From NCBI GenBank assembly GCA_014549065.1, contig JACDOX010000061.1:2594279-2658278 (forward strand): a DNA stretch of 64,000 bases, read 5' to 3'. Shown piece after piece: positions 13,001-25,015 of this stretch. A program made the position numbers and the translations under genes. Position 1 is the stretch's first letter. Every line of letters begins with the position of its first letter. This DNA is from Cardinalis cardinalis. Lineage: Eukaryota; Chordata; Aves; Passeriformes; Cardinalidae. The notes beneath the pieces were generated by a model. That model did not search any database, was not told where the DNA came from, and saw only the letters and a list, made by a program, of their open reading frames with translations.

Positions 13001-14940
13001 AGTGAGGGTAGGCAGAAAAAACATTNCTCTGAATACCCAAGGTTGCAAACTCTTTCCATGTTTACAAACCATGAAAAGTCTCTGCATTGTAATACAGAGA
13101 TGCTCTTTGGAGAGACACTAAAATGTACTCTTCCAATCACACCACTGCAGCAGTGCTCCCTGTCCCACCCACTGCAGAAGGTGTGAGACAGGCTGCCAGT
13201 TCAGCTTCTGTCTCATGACAGACACCTGATGGGTNGCATGCTGCAAGTTTTCCTACAGAAGAGCCTTGTGAGCTTTCCTGCAGTTGAGAGCTTTGGGGTT
13301 TGTCCACTTGTGTGGCTTTGGAAGATGCAGGTTCAAGAAAATGCTGTGAAACACTTGCTAAAGCCTTGCAGCCTGCTGGGCTGTCACACTTCAAAGGCTC
13401 CTGAGCATGTCCAGCTCCTTCTTTCTGCTCATTNCTATTGTTGAAATACAGACCACATTTTGAAAAAATCATTCCCCAATGAATGTCCATAATGTGGCAC
13501 TGAGGCCCCTGTGAAAATCATAGCTGTAACAGCAAAATTTTATGTTCTATCAATGCTACAGTAATGTCACTCTCATTTCACACTGGACAGTGCAGCCACA
13601 TAATAAACCAACTTTTAAACTATGGACATGCTTGGCTCATTTGCTTCCAATTATATTTAGTGAAAATATCTCATACTGCNGGCTGCTCAGTCACTTGCCT
13701 CTGCACCTTATTAGCCTGAGCACTGGGAGAAGCCTCCACTGAGTCCCAAAAAATGCAGAGCACCAGTCTGCACAGACATCTGCCTAACTGCAGAAAAATG
13801 AACTCACATCCTATTTTATTGCCAATAATGCCTACCAGATTTTCCAAGAGGTATGAATTTCATACCTCCTCCAATACTTACCACCACCCTCAAAACCTTT
13901 ATCCTAATTCCACTCCTCAGTGTCTGATGTCTTTATAGATCACATTAGCATCTAGCCTGCCTCATCTTTTCCACTCCAGTGGCCCTAGATCTCATTGTAC
14001 TGCAGTTTATCCNTGAGGCCCACACCTTCCACGCTGCAGCATCATGATGACCGCTCATCCAGATAATCCTGGTCAGTCCTGTCACAGCTTTGACAACACA
14101 CGACTGTACCTGTCACATTAGATAAGCCATCCCATTTGCTTCACATTAAACAGCAGGGCAATACAGAGATATCATCTGTCACACGAGAAGCCTTGGTGAA
14201 AAGACAGCTCTATCACACACAGCACCCATGAAAAGCAGAAAAAGCCCAGCAGCTGGAAGAACTGAGATTCCTCTTCTGAATAAAAATTCAAAGATTCCCC
14301 TTTGGAATAAAAATCAATTACAAGGAAAAATCTCACACACACACACACACCTAAAGACAATCACTTTCCTGAGAGGTGGCCAATTGTTGCCCTTGACCCT
14401 GACCAGCCATCTTGTTTCCATCAGAAATGCTCTTAATATGGTAAGTTCAAAAAATGTGAGGAATCAGACACAAATCTTCAACCAAGTGACAGACTCTGCT
14501 CCTTGCATTGGCTTGAACAGAAAATGCAATGATAAGGGTTGGAAAATCTGTAAGCAGAGTCAGGGGAAAGATGCACTAGAAACACTTGCTAAAATATGAG
14601 CAGGTTAAATCTCTCTCTATTGAGCTTTGTAGGAAATATATTGTATGAAAGTCACACCACTTATGATGTTTTATCCAAACAGACTGAAGTGAATGTAAAT
14701 TGTCATCAAGCTTCAGCTTTTCATTACCTGAGCAGACAGGATCCTGTTACCCTGGGCTCTGGAAACTCAGGAGCTCTTCCAGCAAAAGTCAGTGCAGCAA
14801 ATGCCTGACAGAAAGGGGCAGAGGCAACCAGGTGGGGTGATGGACACCTGACCAAACCATCAGCATCTGCACAGCAGTAACAATTCCNTAACAATTCATT
14901 GTAACTTCACTGATTTAACTTTTTTTTGATATCTTAAAAC
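4012..14940. other. Intergenic, no gene recognised
   Basis: Mostly AT-rich single-copy-like sequence. A GC-richer patch at about 4170-4560 and another at 13130-13430 produce overlapping ORFs in several frames but nothing protein-like. Two perfect donor-like CAG|GTGAGT strings occur at 8783|8784 and 9467|9468 on the + strand without a recognisable exon. A (CA)9 microsatellite lies near the right end. Confidence 0.7.
14334..14351. repeat. (CA)9 microsatellite
   Basis: Nine perfect CA units. Confidence 0.95.
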
Positions 14941-14976
14941 TGATTTATGGCATGATTTATATCATGCCATAAATCA
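14941..14976. repeat. Perfect inverted repeat, 16-bp arms, 4-base loop
   Basis: The left arm (14941-14956, TGATTTATGGCATGAT) and right arm (14961-14976) are exact reverse complements around the loop TTAT. The AT-rich sequence to the right (to about 15040) holds further short inverted and direct repeats. The arms are shorter than a typical microRNA precursor, and no mobile-element ends are recognised. Confidence 0.97.
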
Positions 14977-16386
14977 AATCATCAAATAATAATTATCAAA
15001 TTATTATATTTTATAATATTTTATTATTATCAAATTCCATATTAAGTGTTAAAATCATTCCTTGTATGCAAGCAGAAGTGAATTTGGGAAATTATTCAAT
15101 ACTTAGGGGACTTTATAAACTCACCTCCTCTATTGTGTGATCTGTTCTTGTGAAAGGTCAGATAAGGGAAGTTTGCAGTCAATTAGAAAGGACAGTGATT
15201 ANTAAGGTCTGATGGCACTGTCCTCTTGGTGAAAATCTAGAAATCAAGTTCTTTTTTAGCAGGCAAAGCCTGTCTCAGNATTACCATGCACTTTTCTAAA
15301 ACCCTCCTGGGTGAGCTTGGGCTGCAGTGCCCAGCTGACACCTCTCCAGCTCTCATACCAGGGCTGCAGGATCAGGTCAGGATCTCAGATTTTATGCCTG
15401 GACACCAGTCATAAAAAAGAGCAACACCCAAAATCAATTTCCATGGCTGGTGGAAGAGAAGTTGGAATATCTCAGAATTTTCTGTCTTCTCTCTCTCGAC
15501 CCCGATCACTAAAAATGAAGACTTTCTGTCAAAAAAAATTAAAACTCTCAAGCTATTTCATTAATTTTCTATATTTTTATAATTTTCATATCAGCTCTTT
15601 NACTTTATGAAAAACTTAACATTTTCACTTAGTAAAAATTCAATTTTACATCTAAGAAAGTGTTTTAAATCAAATTTTCAGGAAATACTTTCAAGGTTGA
15701 GTTTATATTCCCTTGCTAATGAGGATAAAAACAACCAAAAAGTGCTAAGAGAACAGCAGCCTAAATTTAAGACAAAAGTGGAATCTTCAACCAAGGTTGA
15801 ATCCCAAACCAAACATGAATTTCCTACCAAAGTGATGCTCTGCATGATCACATCTGAAACTCTTTTCCATTCATCTACCCAGATTATTAGCAATCATACA
15901 TTTGACTGGAGTGTGTACATACACAAAGCCACTTAGCTTTTAACCCAAGCAATATTATCATCTCAGCAGGAGGCTGTAAGGGTAGAAACATTCAAGATCC
16001 TGCAGCATTCATATATTATANCAGCAAGACTAATACAAGAATCTTAATAGAATTTTCTGCCTACTGCTAACAGATTTGCCCATTAACCCTGGGAACACAG
16101 CCTCACAGGTACAAGGCAACATTTTCAAAACCCCCAAAGTGGTTTAAGAATTTCCACAGGACTTGGGCTGAGTCACCAGGGAGTATTAAAAATGGCACAC
16201 AACAAAACTTGAGCCCAGGAGCTTGTTTCCCACACAAAAAGGGCTTCACCAAAGGCAGAGACAGACAGGAGCCCATCTCCTGTCTCCACTCTCAGAAGNG
16301 AAGAGTNACATTAATTGGAAGATGCTTTCCANGTGGGAGCAGAGGCAGNTGGGGCATGCAGCTGCTTGGCTACTGCAGTTCTTGCT

Positions 16387-16414
16387 GGTTTTCCATGCAA
16401 GGTTTTCCATGCAA
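16387..16414. repeat. Two perfect tandem copies of a 14-bp unit
   Basis: The unit GGTTTTCCATGCAA occurs at 16387-16400 and again at 16401-16414, with a partial third start. This is a recent slippage-type duplication. Confidence 0.95.
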
Positions 16415-17266
16415 GGTCAGTCCTCGTTGATGCTGCTTCAGCAGAGCCTTGACACNGGGCTGGGGCTGTGGCCAAGCAAACTCAAAACCCAAGCACACCC
16501 CCCGTGCCTCTGAGTGTGCTAAAGTCCAGCCAGACAGTAATAACTGCGATCAGTCACAGGTGAAGTACAAAACTACACCTAGGTGCTGGAATTCACAGGG
16601 AAAAATGAATGTCTGAACAGGTGTTGGGTTTTGCTTTGACTTGATATTTTGCTAAACCTTAACATAGTGTCCCCTTCTGTGGGTTGGGGATGCTCTGGGA
16701 TCCATCTGTGTGGTAGTTACTACCCACTCTACAGGAGAACTGTCAGATTTAATCAGTTTATACCTAAATTTTCTAGAGATGGAAATTCAATGTCAGGCCA
16801 AAGTACTACTGTTGNTTAAGTACTACAGAGCAGGCGCAGCATTTCAAATCTCAGGTGATTAGAAAACAGGCACTACATAAAGTATAATACAAACATTTCA
16901 TGTTTTGGGCAGCNGCTGCTATGTTGCTGTTATTATTTTCTTTCATTATTTAAATTCAACATTAACAAAAAATTAGGTCATACTGGAAATNACTGTTTAA
17001 TATTTTATGAAGTTCACACGTTTTTGTCTTTTTTTTCACCCTTGTTTATGCACTTGGAGTAATTAACGCTTTTTAAAAGGATCGATTCATTTTTAAACAT
17101 GAATCACACCATAATCTTACAGGGGGAAAGAGGAATTAGTCATAAAAACAATTGTGTATTTAAGCAGAGAAGAATGTGTAAGACAACATGGGGGGGAGGG
17201 AGGGAGGCTGAGACAGACACAAAGCTGCCGTAGCTATTTTAATCAGTAAAAATAATACTGTCATGG

Positions 17267-17281
17267 AAAAAAAAAAAAAAA
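17267..17281. repeat. A15 homopolymer
   Basis: Fifteen consecutive A, followed by a further A/G-rich stretch to about 17300. No adjacent retroposed sequence or target-site duplication is recognisable. Confidence 0.95.
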
Positions 17282-20232
17282 GGAAAGGGAAAAAAAAAGC
17301 TGAACCAGCTTCATAGCCAGCAGAGGGAGCCAGGAAAAGCTCCTAATATCCACAGTTAGGGAATAAAGACAAATTAAAAGAGATGCATCTTTTCTAACAC
17401 TATTTCACCCATCTTCTTCTTTCTGGCTAAAGTCTCACACTCCTGGATTCCTAATCCAGATTATCCTTTTCCAGTCCTGTGGAGGCATATTATATGCAAT
17501 GAAGTATCTTCAAATATTTCAACTCACTTTCTATCAGAGACCAACAGGATTTATCCAATTTGTAGAGAAAACAGAGTGTTCTGCATGGACCTGGATGACT
17601 TCCCTGCTGTGGATCTCAATCCTGATATCAGAGACACCAGTTCTCCTGCAGTATTCTGCAGAGCTGAGCCACAGAAAGGATGCATGCACTGATCCATGGC
17701 TCATGCTTCTCCCAAAATACCTCTCCATAGACAACCATCCCTGAACTGAGAAACTGATACCACACCTGAGCAGAGAAATGACTAATGCTGGATTAGCCAC
17801 GGGCTCAGACATTGCTGTTATTCATCAAATTGGACAGCAGATGATTTGAAGCCTTATTCAGCCAGCCACAGAAATGACTGAAGAACTTACTGGATAGATT
17901 AATAATATCACATAAATCAACTCTATTTCTAACTGAACAGACTGGATCACTATGAGTTGTAGAAAAACCCAGATGCACTTCTTTNATTGCAAGTTGTCTT
18001 ATTTACAGAGCTCTGAATTTCTCGCCCAGGGCTGGGAAAATGCTCCTTTACAATAAAATCCAGAAAACTTCCTTTGGGAGAGAGGAGTCCCTCCTTTGCA
18101 TCAGTTCAGCATTTCTTGGGGGCTCATTTTGGGNGCTGNTCTTCAGCTACAGAATCACAGCAGCAACTGTTTGAGTAACCCAGAGTCTGAATGGTCTGAT
18201 CTTTCAAAGAGGTGCAGCAGCATTTAACTTTGGGCAAATTGATCACAATTAATTTTTTCCCCATAAGGAAAATACTTGTTCCAGTAGATGATAATTTTAA
18301 TTTAGACCATCAGAGTATCTCCACTAGCTCCAGCTTCACTATTGCTGTATCTTGGCTGTTCAAAGATAGAAGGTTCAAGTTGCAGATATTCTTCAAGCCA
18401 AGTTATCCAAGGTTTCTGAATACAGCTTTTTTGTCTAATACTAAAAGAAAGATATATTCATATTCATAACCCTTCAGGTTCACAAAAGGCATTTGAAGCA
18501 AGCCATAACATTCAGCACAGCATCACTTCACTTATCCCACCTGAAGGACTTTGATCAACATTCACAATGTATCAGCTGTAGTGAACCAGGGATCAGGATA
18601 TTTTCTGAAATTTATTTTGTAAACAGTTCTGGAGTGCAAGGAAATGTCAGTCTATTCATGAACAGGATGTTAACAGAAAAATNTAAAATATGATTGATAA
18701 AACCCTGCTCTTCTTCAATATCCTTCTGTGCCCTTTTGACTGCCAGAACAAAAAGTAAAACCAGGNATTTTAAAAGTCTGTAAGTTGGTTATGAGTGCAC
18801 TTAGGACAAAAATGATTTACTGAAGCTTACGTCATGTGCTATTATTTTCCACTCTGACACAGAATCATGGTTGTTCAGCCCATAACAGTGATATGCAAAC
18901 ATCTTCAGCCTCAAGCATTTGCTCTGTGACAAGGAATACAGAGCACATTATGTTCCCAACTCTCAGAGCAGGGATAGGCCAGTACTCTACTGGTGGAACA
19001 GAAAAGAAAAGAAGAAAATGATTCCACATAGCCTGTATTTATGTAGAGTCTTCTGCAATGGTATAAATGTTGTGTGTCTGGCTGCATGCTTTGGATTGCA
19101 AATGCTGTTTGATCTACTAGAGTTACCCTGAACAAACATATTTCTCTTGCTGTTGCATATTATTATTTCTCTTTGGGTTTTTTTTCCTGAATATTACTTA
19201 AAAGTCTTGTCAGAAGACTTTACAATGCTGTAAGCATAGTGATAAAACTCAGTCATAAGGAAATACTCAGCAAACAGGTCCTTACTTCTTCTTTTTACAA
19301 ATTCAGTGATTATAATAGTCCTGGTGTTTTTCCTCTTTGCAAAGTGTATACATGCTTCTAAAGATACTGATATGTGTGCCTTACCAATGTCCTTTATCTT
19401 AAAAATAGCATTAGTTACACACAATATAGCAGTTGCTTTGGTAACTGATTTTTCCCCCTTTAAAGGCTGAATAAATAATTGTGTAATACCCATTTAAATT
19501 ATCAGTGTATGTGATTGCATTGATCTGAAGCAACTTTTATACCATAATTTTTTCTGTGGTGCCATGAATATGCATAAATGTTGAGGTATGGCATGATTAC
19601 TAAGTAAATAACTGTGTCAGCATGGCATGTTGTGATTAAAGGAAAGTATTTGGACAATGATGATTTTGAATAGAAACTGCAAAATTAACAAGTGCTGTGG
19701 GAAGCAAAATTTCAACTAGTTTCACTCTACTGGTAATCTCCATTTTAATGAGAGTCCCAAGTGTGCAGGACTTTGGGAATTACATCATGTGTGTTTTGAG
19801 ATGATCTCAGTAGCAGAACCCAAGCTCGTTGTTTTGGGATTCTGGGCAAAGCAACAAAAAGAGACACAATTCTTAAACTGCACAAACTATTCATGCCTGG
19901 GCTNGAATCCACTTCCCCTGAAGATCCTCATCTTTTAGAGCAGGCACAGCTCCCAGCAGAGCAGTCCTGTCCCAGGACAGCAGGGAAACTTCCTCCAGGA
20001 TTAACACCCTGGGCAAATCAGGGAGCAGCTAATTAAGGGTCAGGTAACTCCAAGGGACTCCAGTGCCAGAGTCCAGCTGATCTCAGTGAGAGCAGGGAAG
20101 GAAGACACTGTCTGTCTCCTGGCAAAATCAACCACATGACTCAAAGCAGCACCACTTCCACTGAGAAAGCTCTTGTGACTAATGTAGGAATGCATTTATT
20201 TTACATATGTATGGGCACACTAGGACATAGTT

Positions 20233-20247
20233 AAAAAAAAAAAAAAA
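20233..20247. repeat. A15 homopolymer
   Basis: Fifteen consecutive A in AT-rich intergenic sequence. No retrocopy is recognisable upstream. Confidence 0.95.
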
Positions 20248-21765
20248 GATAAATCATACCACTGTGTTGTATCATTTCTCCCCCTAGAATGAGTGCAAAT
20301 ATACTTGATCTCAACTATTATAACATCTTTCTAGTGACTTACTTAAAATAAAATACTATTTTATTACCGAGAGCATTAAAATGTCATGTTTATATAGCAG
20401 AGATTTAATTAAAATTCAGATTATAATAATAATTTAACACCGAGGCATAGAGCTAAATTTCTTTTGCTGAATTCAAAGGAGTACATTAGCAGANACAGAT
20501 GTGTCAGGAAAACACCACACTATCACACTGGGGAATTAGGTGCAGATTGGAGCAGATGACCACATTCTTGAATCTGCTGTTGAGTGCCCAAGTACATCAT
20601 CCAAACCCAGTCAAAGATTCCTGGCAGTACCAGAGAATGAATAAATAAGGGTAAGTATTTCCTAAGAGTGATTCCTTACAAAGATGGACCAACAGATCAA
20701 ATGTGTCCCAGACATGCACTACNAAAGTCAACCCAAAACTTCCTACTGATTTTGGCATTAGACTTTAAGAAGTTGCTTTGGAAAAGCAGTAGCCCTGCCT
20801 CAAACTCCCTAGGAATGTAAGGATGGTGGGTTAAGCAGCAGCTCCAGTCTTTAACATCTCAGAGGCCCTTCAAGGGTGACAATGTAGTAAAAAACCCCCA
20901 TGAAACAGNCACAGCATCAAATATATAGAGGTTTATTACAGTACACTGTTTTATCGAAGCAATTTGGAGATTGGACACAAGGAGTAGCTGATACAGCTGA
21001 CAGGAGTGACTTTGTNCATCACCTCTCAAAAAATGTTAATCCTTCTGCACTGTTTAATACTAAGAATTTACTTTTTCCTCAGTCTGTGAAAAAGATTGCC
21101 CCACTGCCACCTGAAAGGGCAGAACCTCAAAATTAGAAGTCTCCTGGTTTACTGTGTCCAAGTGCATGATCAGGTATCCTCAAACATCATCCTGACAGTG
21201 GCTANTTCAGAGGAAATAAGCAAATGGGATTTCAAGTTGTTTAATTTTTCTCCTTAAAGGTCCATACCTACACCTTANCCTGCTCAGGAATTTAGAAAGA
21301 ATTTTATTCACTGTCATCAATTATTTCCCTGTGTGTGACAGCGCAGAGATCTGTAACATCCTTGTTTGATTGGTTCCACACTCCCAGCCCCTATAAAGGT
21401 TTTGATGTTTTCAAACAGCCATTTCACATAATCTGATGCCCAGTGGGACCTTTGTTCATTTAATGCGTGTTCCACGGGATTGTCATATCTACTCTGCTCC
21501 TGTTTCAGACATCCCAACCTAATTTAAAACACACAGTGCCACTAACCTGCTCTGATGCCTCACATTAACCAGAAGTTCCACCAAGTGAGGCACTTCCCTT
21601 TTATCACTATAGGCAGTGAGTTTCATGTGATCTTATTTTCAACAGCAAATTACTTCCTGTTGTGAGTTCAACTGTTTGAAACACTCTGCAAAGGATCCTA
21701 CGCTGCAGGAAATAGTCCTGTTCTATTTAAATATTTGCTAGTTATACAAATTNCTTCCTTTNCAA

Positions 21766-21796
21766 ATTGNTTTNTNNTTTTTTTTTTTTTTTTTTT
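21766..21796. repeat. T-rich run with clustered Ns
   Basis: A T run of about 19 bases, preceded by six Ns within roughly 30 bases (21753-21777). It is a low-complexity region of poor base quality. Confidence 0.9.
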
Positions 21797-24707
21797 AGTT
21801 TTTAAATTGTTCTGTTTAATTATCAAACTGCTTTCAAGTACAGGGTAGATTGTTTGGGTTTTTTTTCTGAATACTATTAGTTTTAAGTTATTTCTGTAAA
21901 TAATACGTGTTTTTCTTACATGCATTTCAGCTCCCACAGAAGTATTCTGTAAAGAACTACAGCATNAGAAAAAGTAACACTGGGATATTTAAAGTTTAAA
22001 GGGTAAAGTTTAAGTGACAACTAAGCAGTGATTTTTCCATTCTGATGAAGACAGACCTTGTAATGTCAACCCTTAAAAATCAAAATAGTTTAAACAAGTT
22101 TAATAGTAAAAAATTTCCTTTCTTTCTTTTTTCAAAGCCAAAACATATGATGATTTTATTTCCAAATGGAAGAAAGGTAGTCTTGAGTTAAATTAATTGC
22201 ATTGAACAAGTTCTTTGAATACTTGATGAAATGTTTTGGAGGTAAATGCAGAGTGCCATGAGCCTAATGAACTACCAACACTCTGGTCTGATCCCAATGA
22301 CACCACTTCCAGGTTGTTTCGAAAGGTCACTGTAAAAATAACCATGCATTTTTAGGATTAGCCCTGATACCTGTTTGCTCAGTGGACCAGCAGGCATCAA
22401 GCAACGACAAAAGCAGTTTTCTGAAAGTTGAGTAGTTAGGGCTTAGCTCTGGGGTTGACATCAGAGTCTAATTTTAGGNGGCTGGGTCAGGCGCTGGCTC
22501 TGCCCCTCCTCGGGAGCACCGGCCCCAGAGAGCCAGGGAGAGGAGGCTCCCCTGGGACAGGCTCCTCTGCACCTGGCACCTGCTCAGAAAGGGAGGCACA
22601 GCCACATCTCATTTCAATGTTGACATTTCTAACACAAAAAATGCTCAATAGGAAAAAAGAGGAACTAGGAGAGTGCAATGATCATTCTGCATGACTTTAA
22701 TCTTCACCTATTCAAAGCCCCCAACGCAGACTTTGCCAACAAATAGGTTTCAAGAAANGCAATTAAATGTGTGAAATAAACTATTTCTAGGGTTGCTGGG
22801 TTTCTGACACCATTTACTTGATCATCTCATTGAAAAATTAGGGAAAAGTCCACAAACAATTTTCATCCACAAAAAAAGAAATCGTCAGAGGGGCTGTAAG
22901 CTCAGACTTCCAGGCTGCTTTCTAAAAGCACCCAAGACCTGCATTATTTGTAAACTTACAGGAAATTTGTCTGCTGTGCAATACAATTGTGAAACAACTA
23001 AATTGTGTAGGAGGAGGACAGCATGTTGTAAGTGATGGAAGGCTCTGAAAATTAGTATCAAAACCTGCACTTAAGAATGCAGGAAACTCTTTCAGTTTCT
23101 CGTGCTGAAATGGAAAAATCAAATTGTAGCTTATTTAGGAGCCAGTGCCCAAAATGCCTTTGTTAATAGTGTCCATACATTCCTTCTTCTNTTTTTTTAT
23201 TGGCTATGATTCAAAAATTTAGTCTACTCCTGCTAGATAATCTTTTAACTTCTTCTCCGTTTACCACATTTTAATCTCACAGGGCAAGAGAGAGAAAGGT
23301 CTGGTTAAATAAACTTTCTACAAAAATGCTGGTCATTATAGATAAAAAGTACTGTGAAGTTTGGGGATCTTTTTTGTAGGCATCACCAACCTTTCCCAAG
23401 ACTATCTGTTCATGACTTTTTNCATCCAGGGATTTTTACAGTGATGTTAAATGTTGCTTTTTTTTACAGTTACAAATTACAATTGAAACTCTTTCTACAA
23501 ATTGAAGATTTTATTGACAGAAGTNTGTAATCATATCTGAGGAAGTAAATGTAATGAACTTATAAAATCCATGTTGTCTGATGAGTAAGCCCTAATTCTG
23601 ACTGTGCTGAATAACTCCAGTCTGAGGGAACAGGAAGGGTTACTAAACACAAAGGATATTGCAGTNTGAAAGGAACACAGTATCTTCATTCAACAAAGCA
23701 AGGAGCAAGAGGGTTCTGAAATTAGGCAGAAGGTGGAGTGCTTACAGTTTTCCTTTTAATTAAGGTGATAATTTTATATGACTGTATTGAAAACAAAAGA
23801 AGGTGCCTGATCATTGCTGGGAAAACACTGCTTGAAGGTCAAATTCCACTGCAGCTGCATAGAAGTCACCTGCATTTCATATAAAGGGCAAAACTGGCCC
23901 TGTGCTAGGAAAAGAAAATACCTCTAACTTGATTTTTCATCAGCTTTTGGATACTTACTGCATGATTATACTGAAGTTATTGTATAAATTTATAAATCTG
24001 AGGAGCCCAGTCTTTGAAGAGTCTTCCAGAACTCATCTACAACCATAAAAGAAGGCAAGCATTTAGAAATCTTAGCAAGCTTTGCCCATCAAGACATTTT
24101 CTGGCAAGTAAAATTATTTCATTATTTTAAAGGTTCATGAAGTTAAAGCATAACAAAAGCCAATGCACAATGATTCTTGATATGTTCAGTGCAAGATATC
24201 AGTCCTGAATCAGGCAGCTGAACACTCTCCTTGTGCTGCCAAGCCTTGTAGGTTAATATTTAGATCAGTGAACAGCCACTCCTTCAGACAGAGTCATCTC
24301 TTTCTGTTGACACTAGGCCAAAAGGAACTCTGATATTTCTCTCTCATAAAGGATATTACAGTAAGCTTTTTGTCCTTCCCTTTCCAAATACATGTTAAAA
24401 ATGCAGTCAGAAATTATAAAGCATGTTGTTTAACTGGAGAAAGCGTGACACAGGTTGGAAGATTCATATTAATGGCAGTGTCCCCAGAATAAGCTCCAGA
24501 ANGCTTAAGTGAACATCATCACACCAGCGAAGGAAGGAAATTTTAAAACACTGTAACTAAGAATTTAGTAACTAATGGGGACAATGGCTCTTTAGTTCTG
24601 TGAGCTGTTAGGCGACTGAGTGAGGAATATTTGAAAAACCATCCAACCTTGCTGTTTACAAGCAACTACAAACCAAAAGATTCTCCAAAAAGATGACGTT
24701 GCTTCAT

Positions 24708-25015
24708 TTTACTGGGAGGAAGAATGACAAGAGGTGATTGCCCTGCTCTGCTCTGGTGCAGCCTCACCTTGAGCCCTGAGTGCAGCTTTGGAACCACATA
24801 TGAGAAAGATACAAAGCCATTTGAGAGTGTCCAGAGGAGGAACATGAGGATGGTGAAGGTCNGGAGTGGAAGCTGTGTGAGGAGTGGCTGAGGACACTTG
24901 GACAACACTCTCAGGCACACATTGGGATTTTCTACCTTATGCAGAACCTGGAGTTGGACTCAATTTTTGTGGGTCCCAACTTCCAACTCAGGATATCACA
25001 TAATTCTATGACTCA
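24708..25015 (+). mobile_element. CR1 LINE fragment with internal deletion, 3' end present
   Basis: The left part matches the CR1 ORF2 3' region (phrases such as 'ctgctctggtgcagcctcacc' and 'gtgtccagaggaggaacatgagg' are typical). The right part matches the avian CR1 3' UTR ('ggagttggactcaatttttg', 'gggtcccaacttccaactc') and ends at the terminal ATTCTATGA unit near 25011. The sequence between these parts in full elements is missing, so this copy has an internal deletion. Confidence 0.9.

Larger units (their letters stand above)
14977..24707. other. Intergenic, no gene recognised
   Basis: AT-rich sequence. 16.9-17.34 kb and 20.34-20.48 kb are dense in TAAT-type motifs and could be regulatory, which is unproven. 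A small GC-rich patch at 22480-22600 holds a few CpGs but is too short for an island. No interspersed repeat is recognised. Confidence 0.65.

Noticed and set aside
14941..14976. Hairpin considered as a microRNA precursor
   Set aside because: The stem is only 16 bp with a 4-base loop and no flanking pairing, too short for a canonical precursor.
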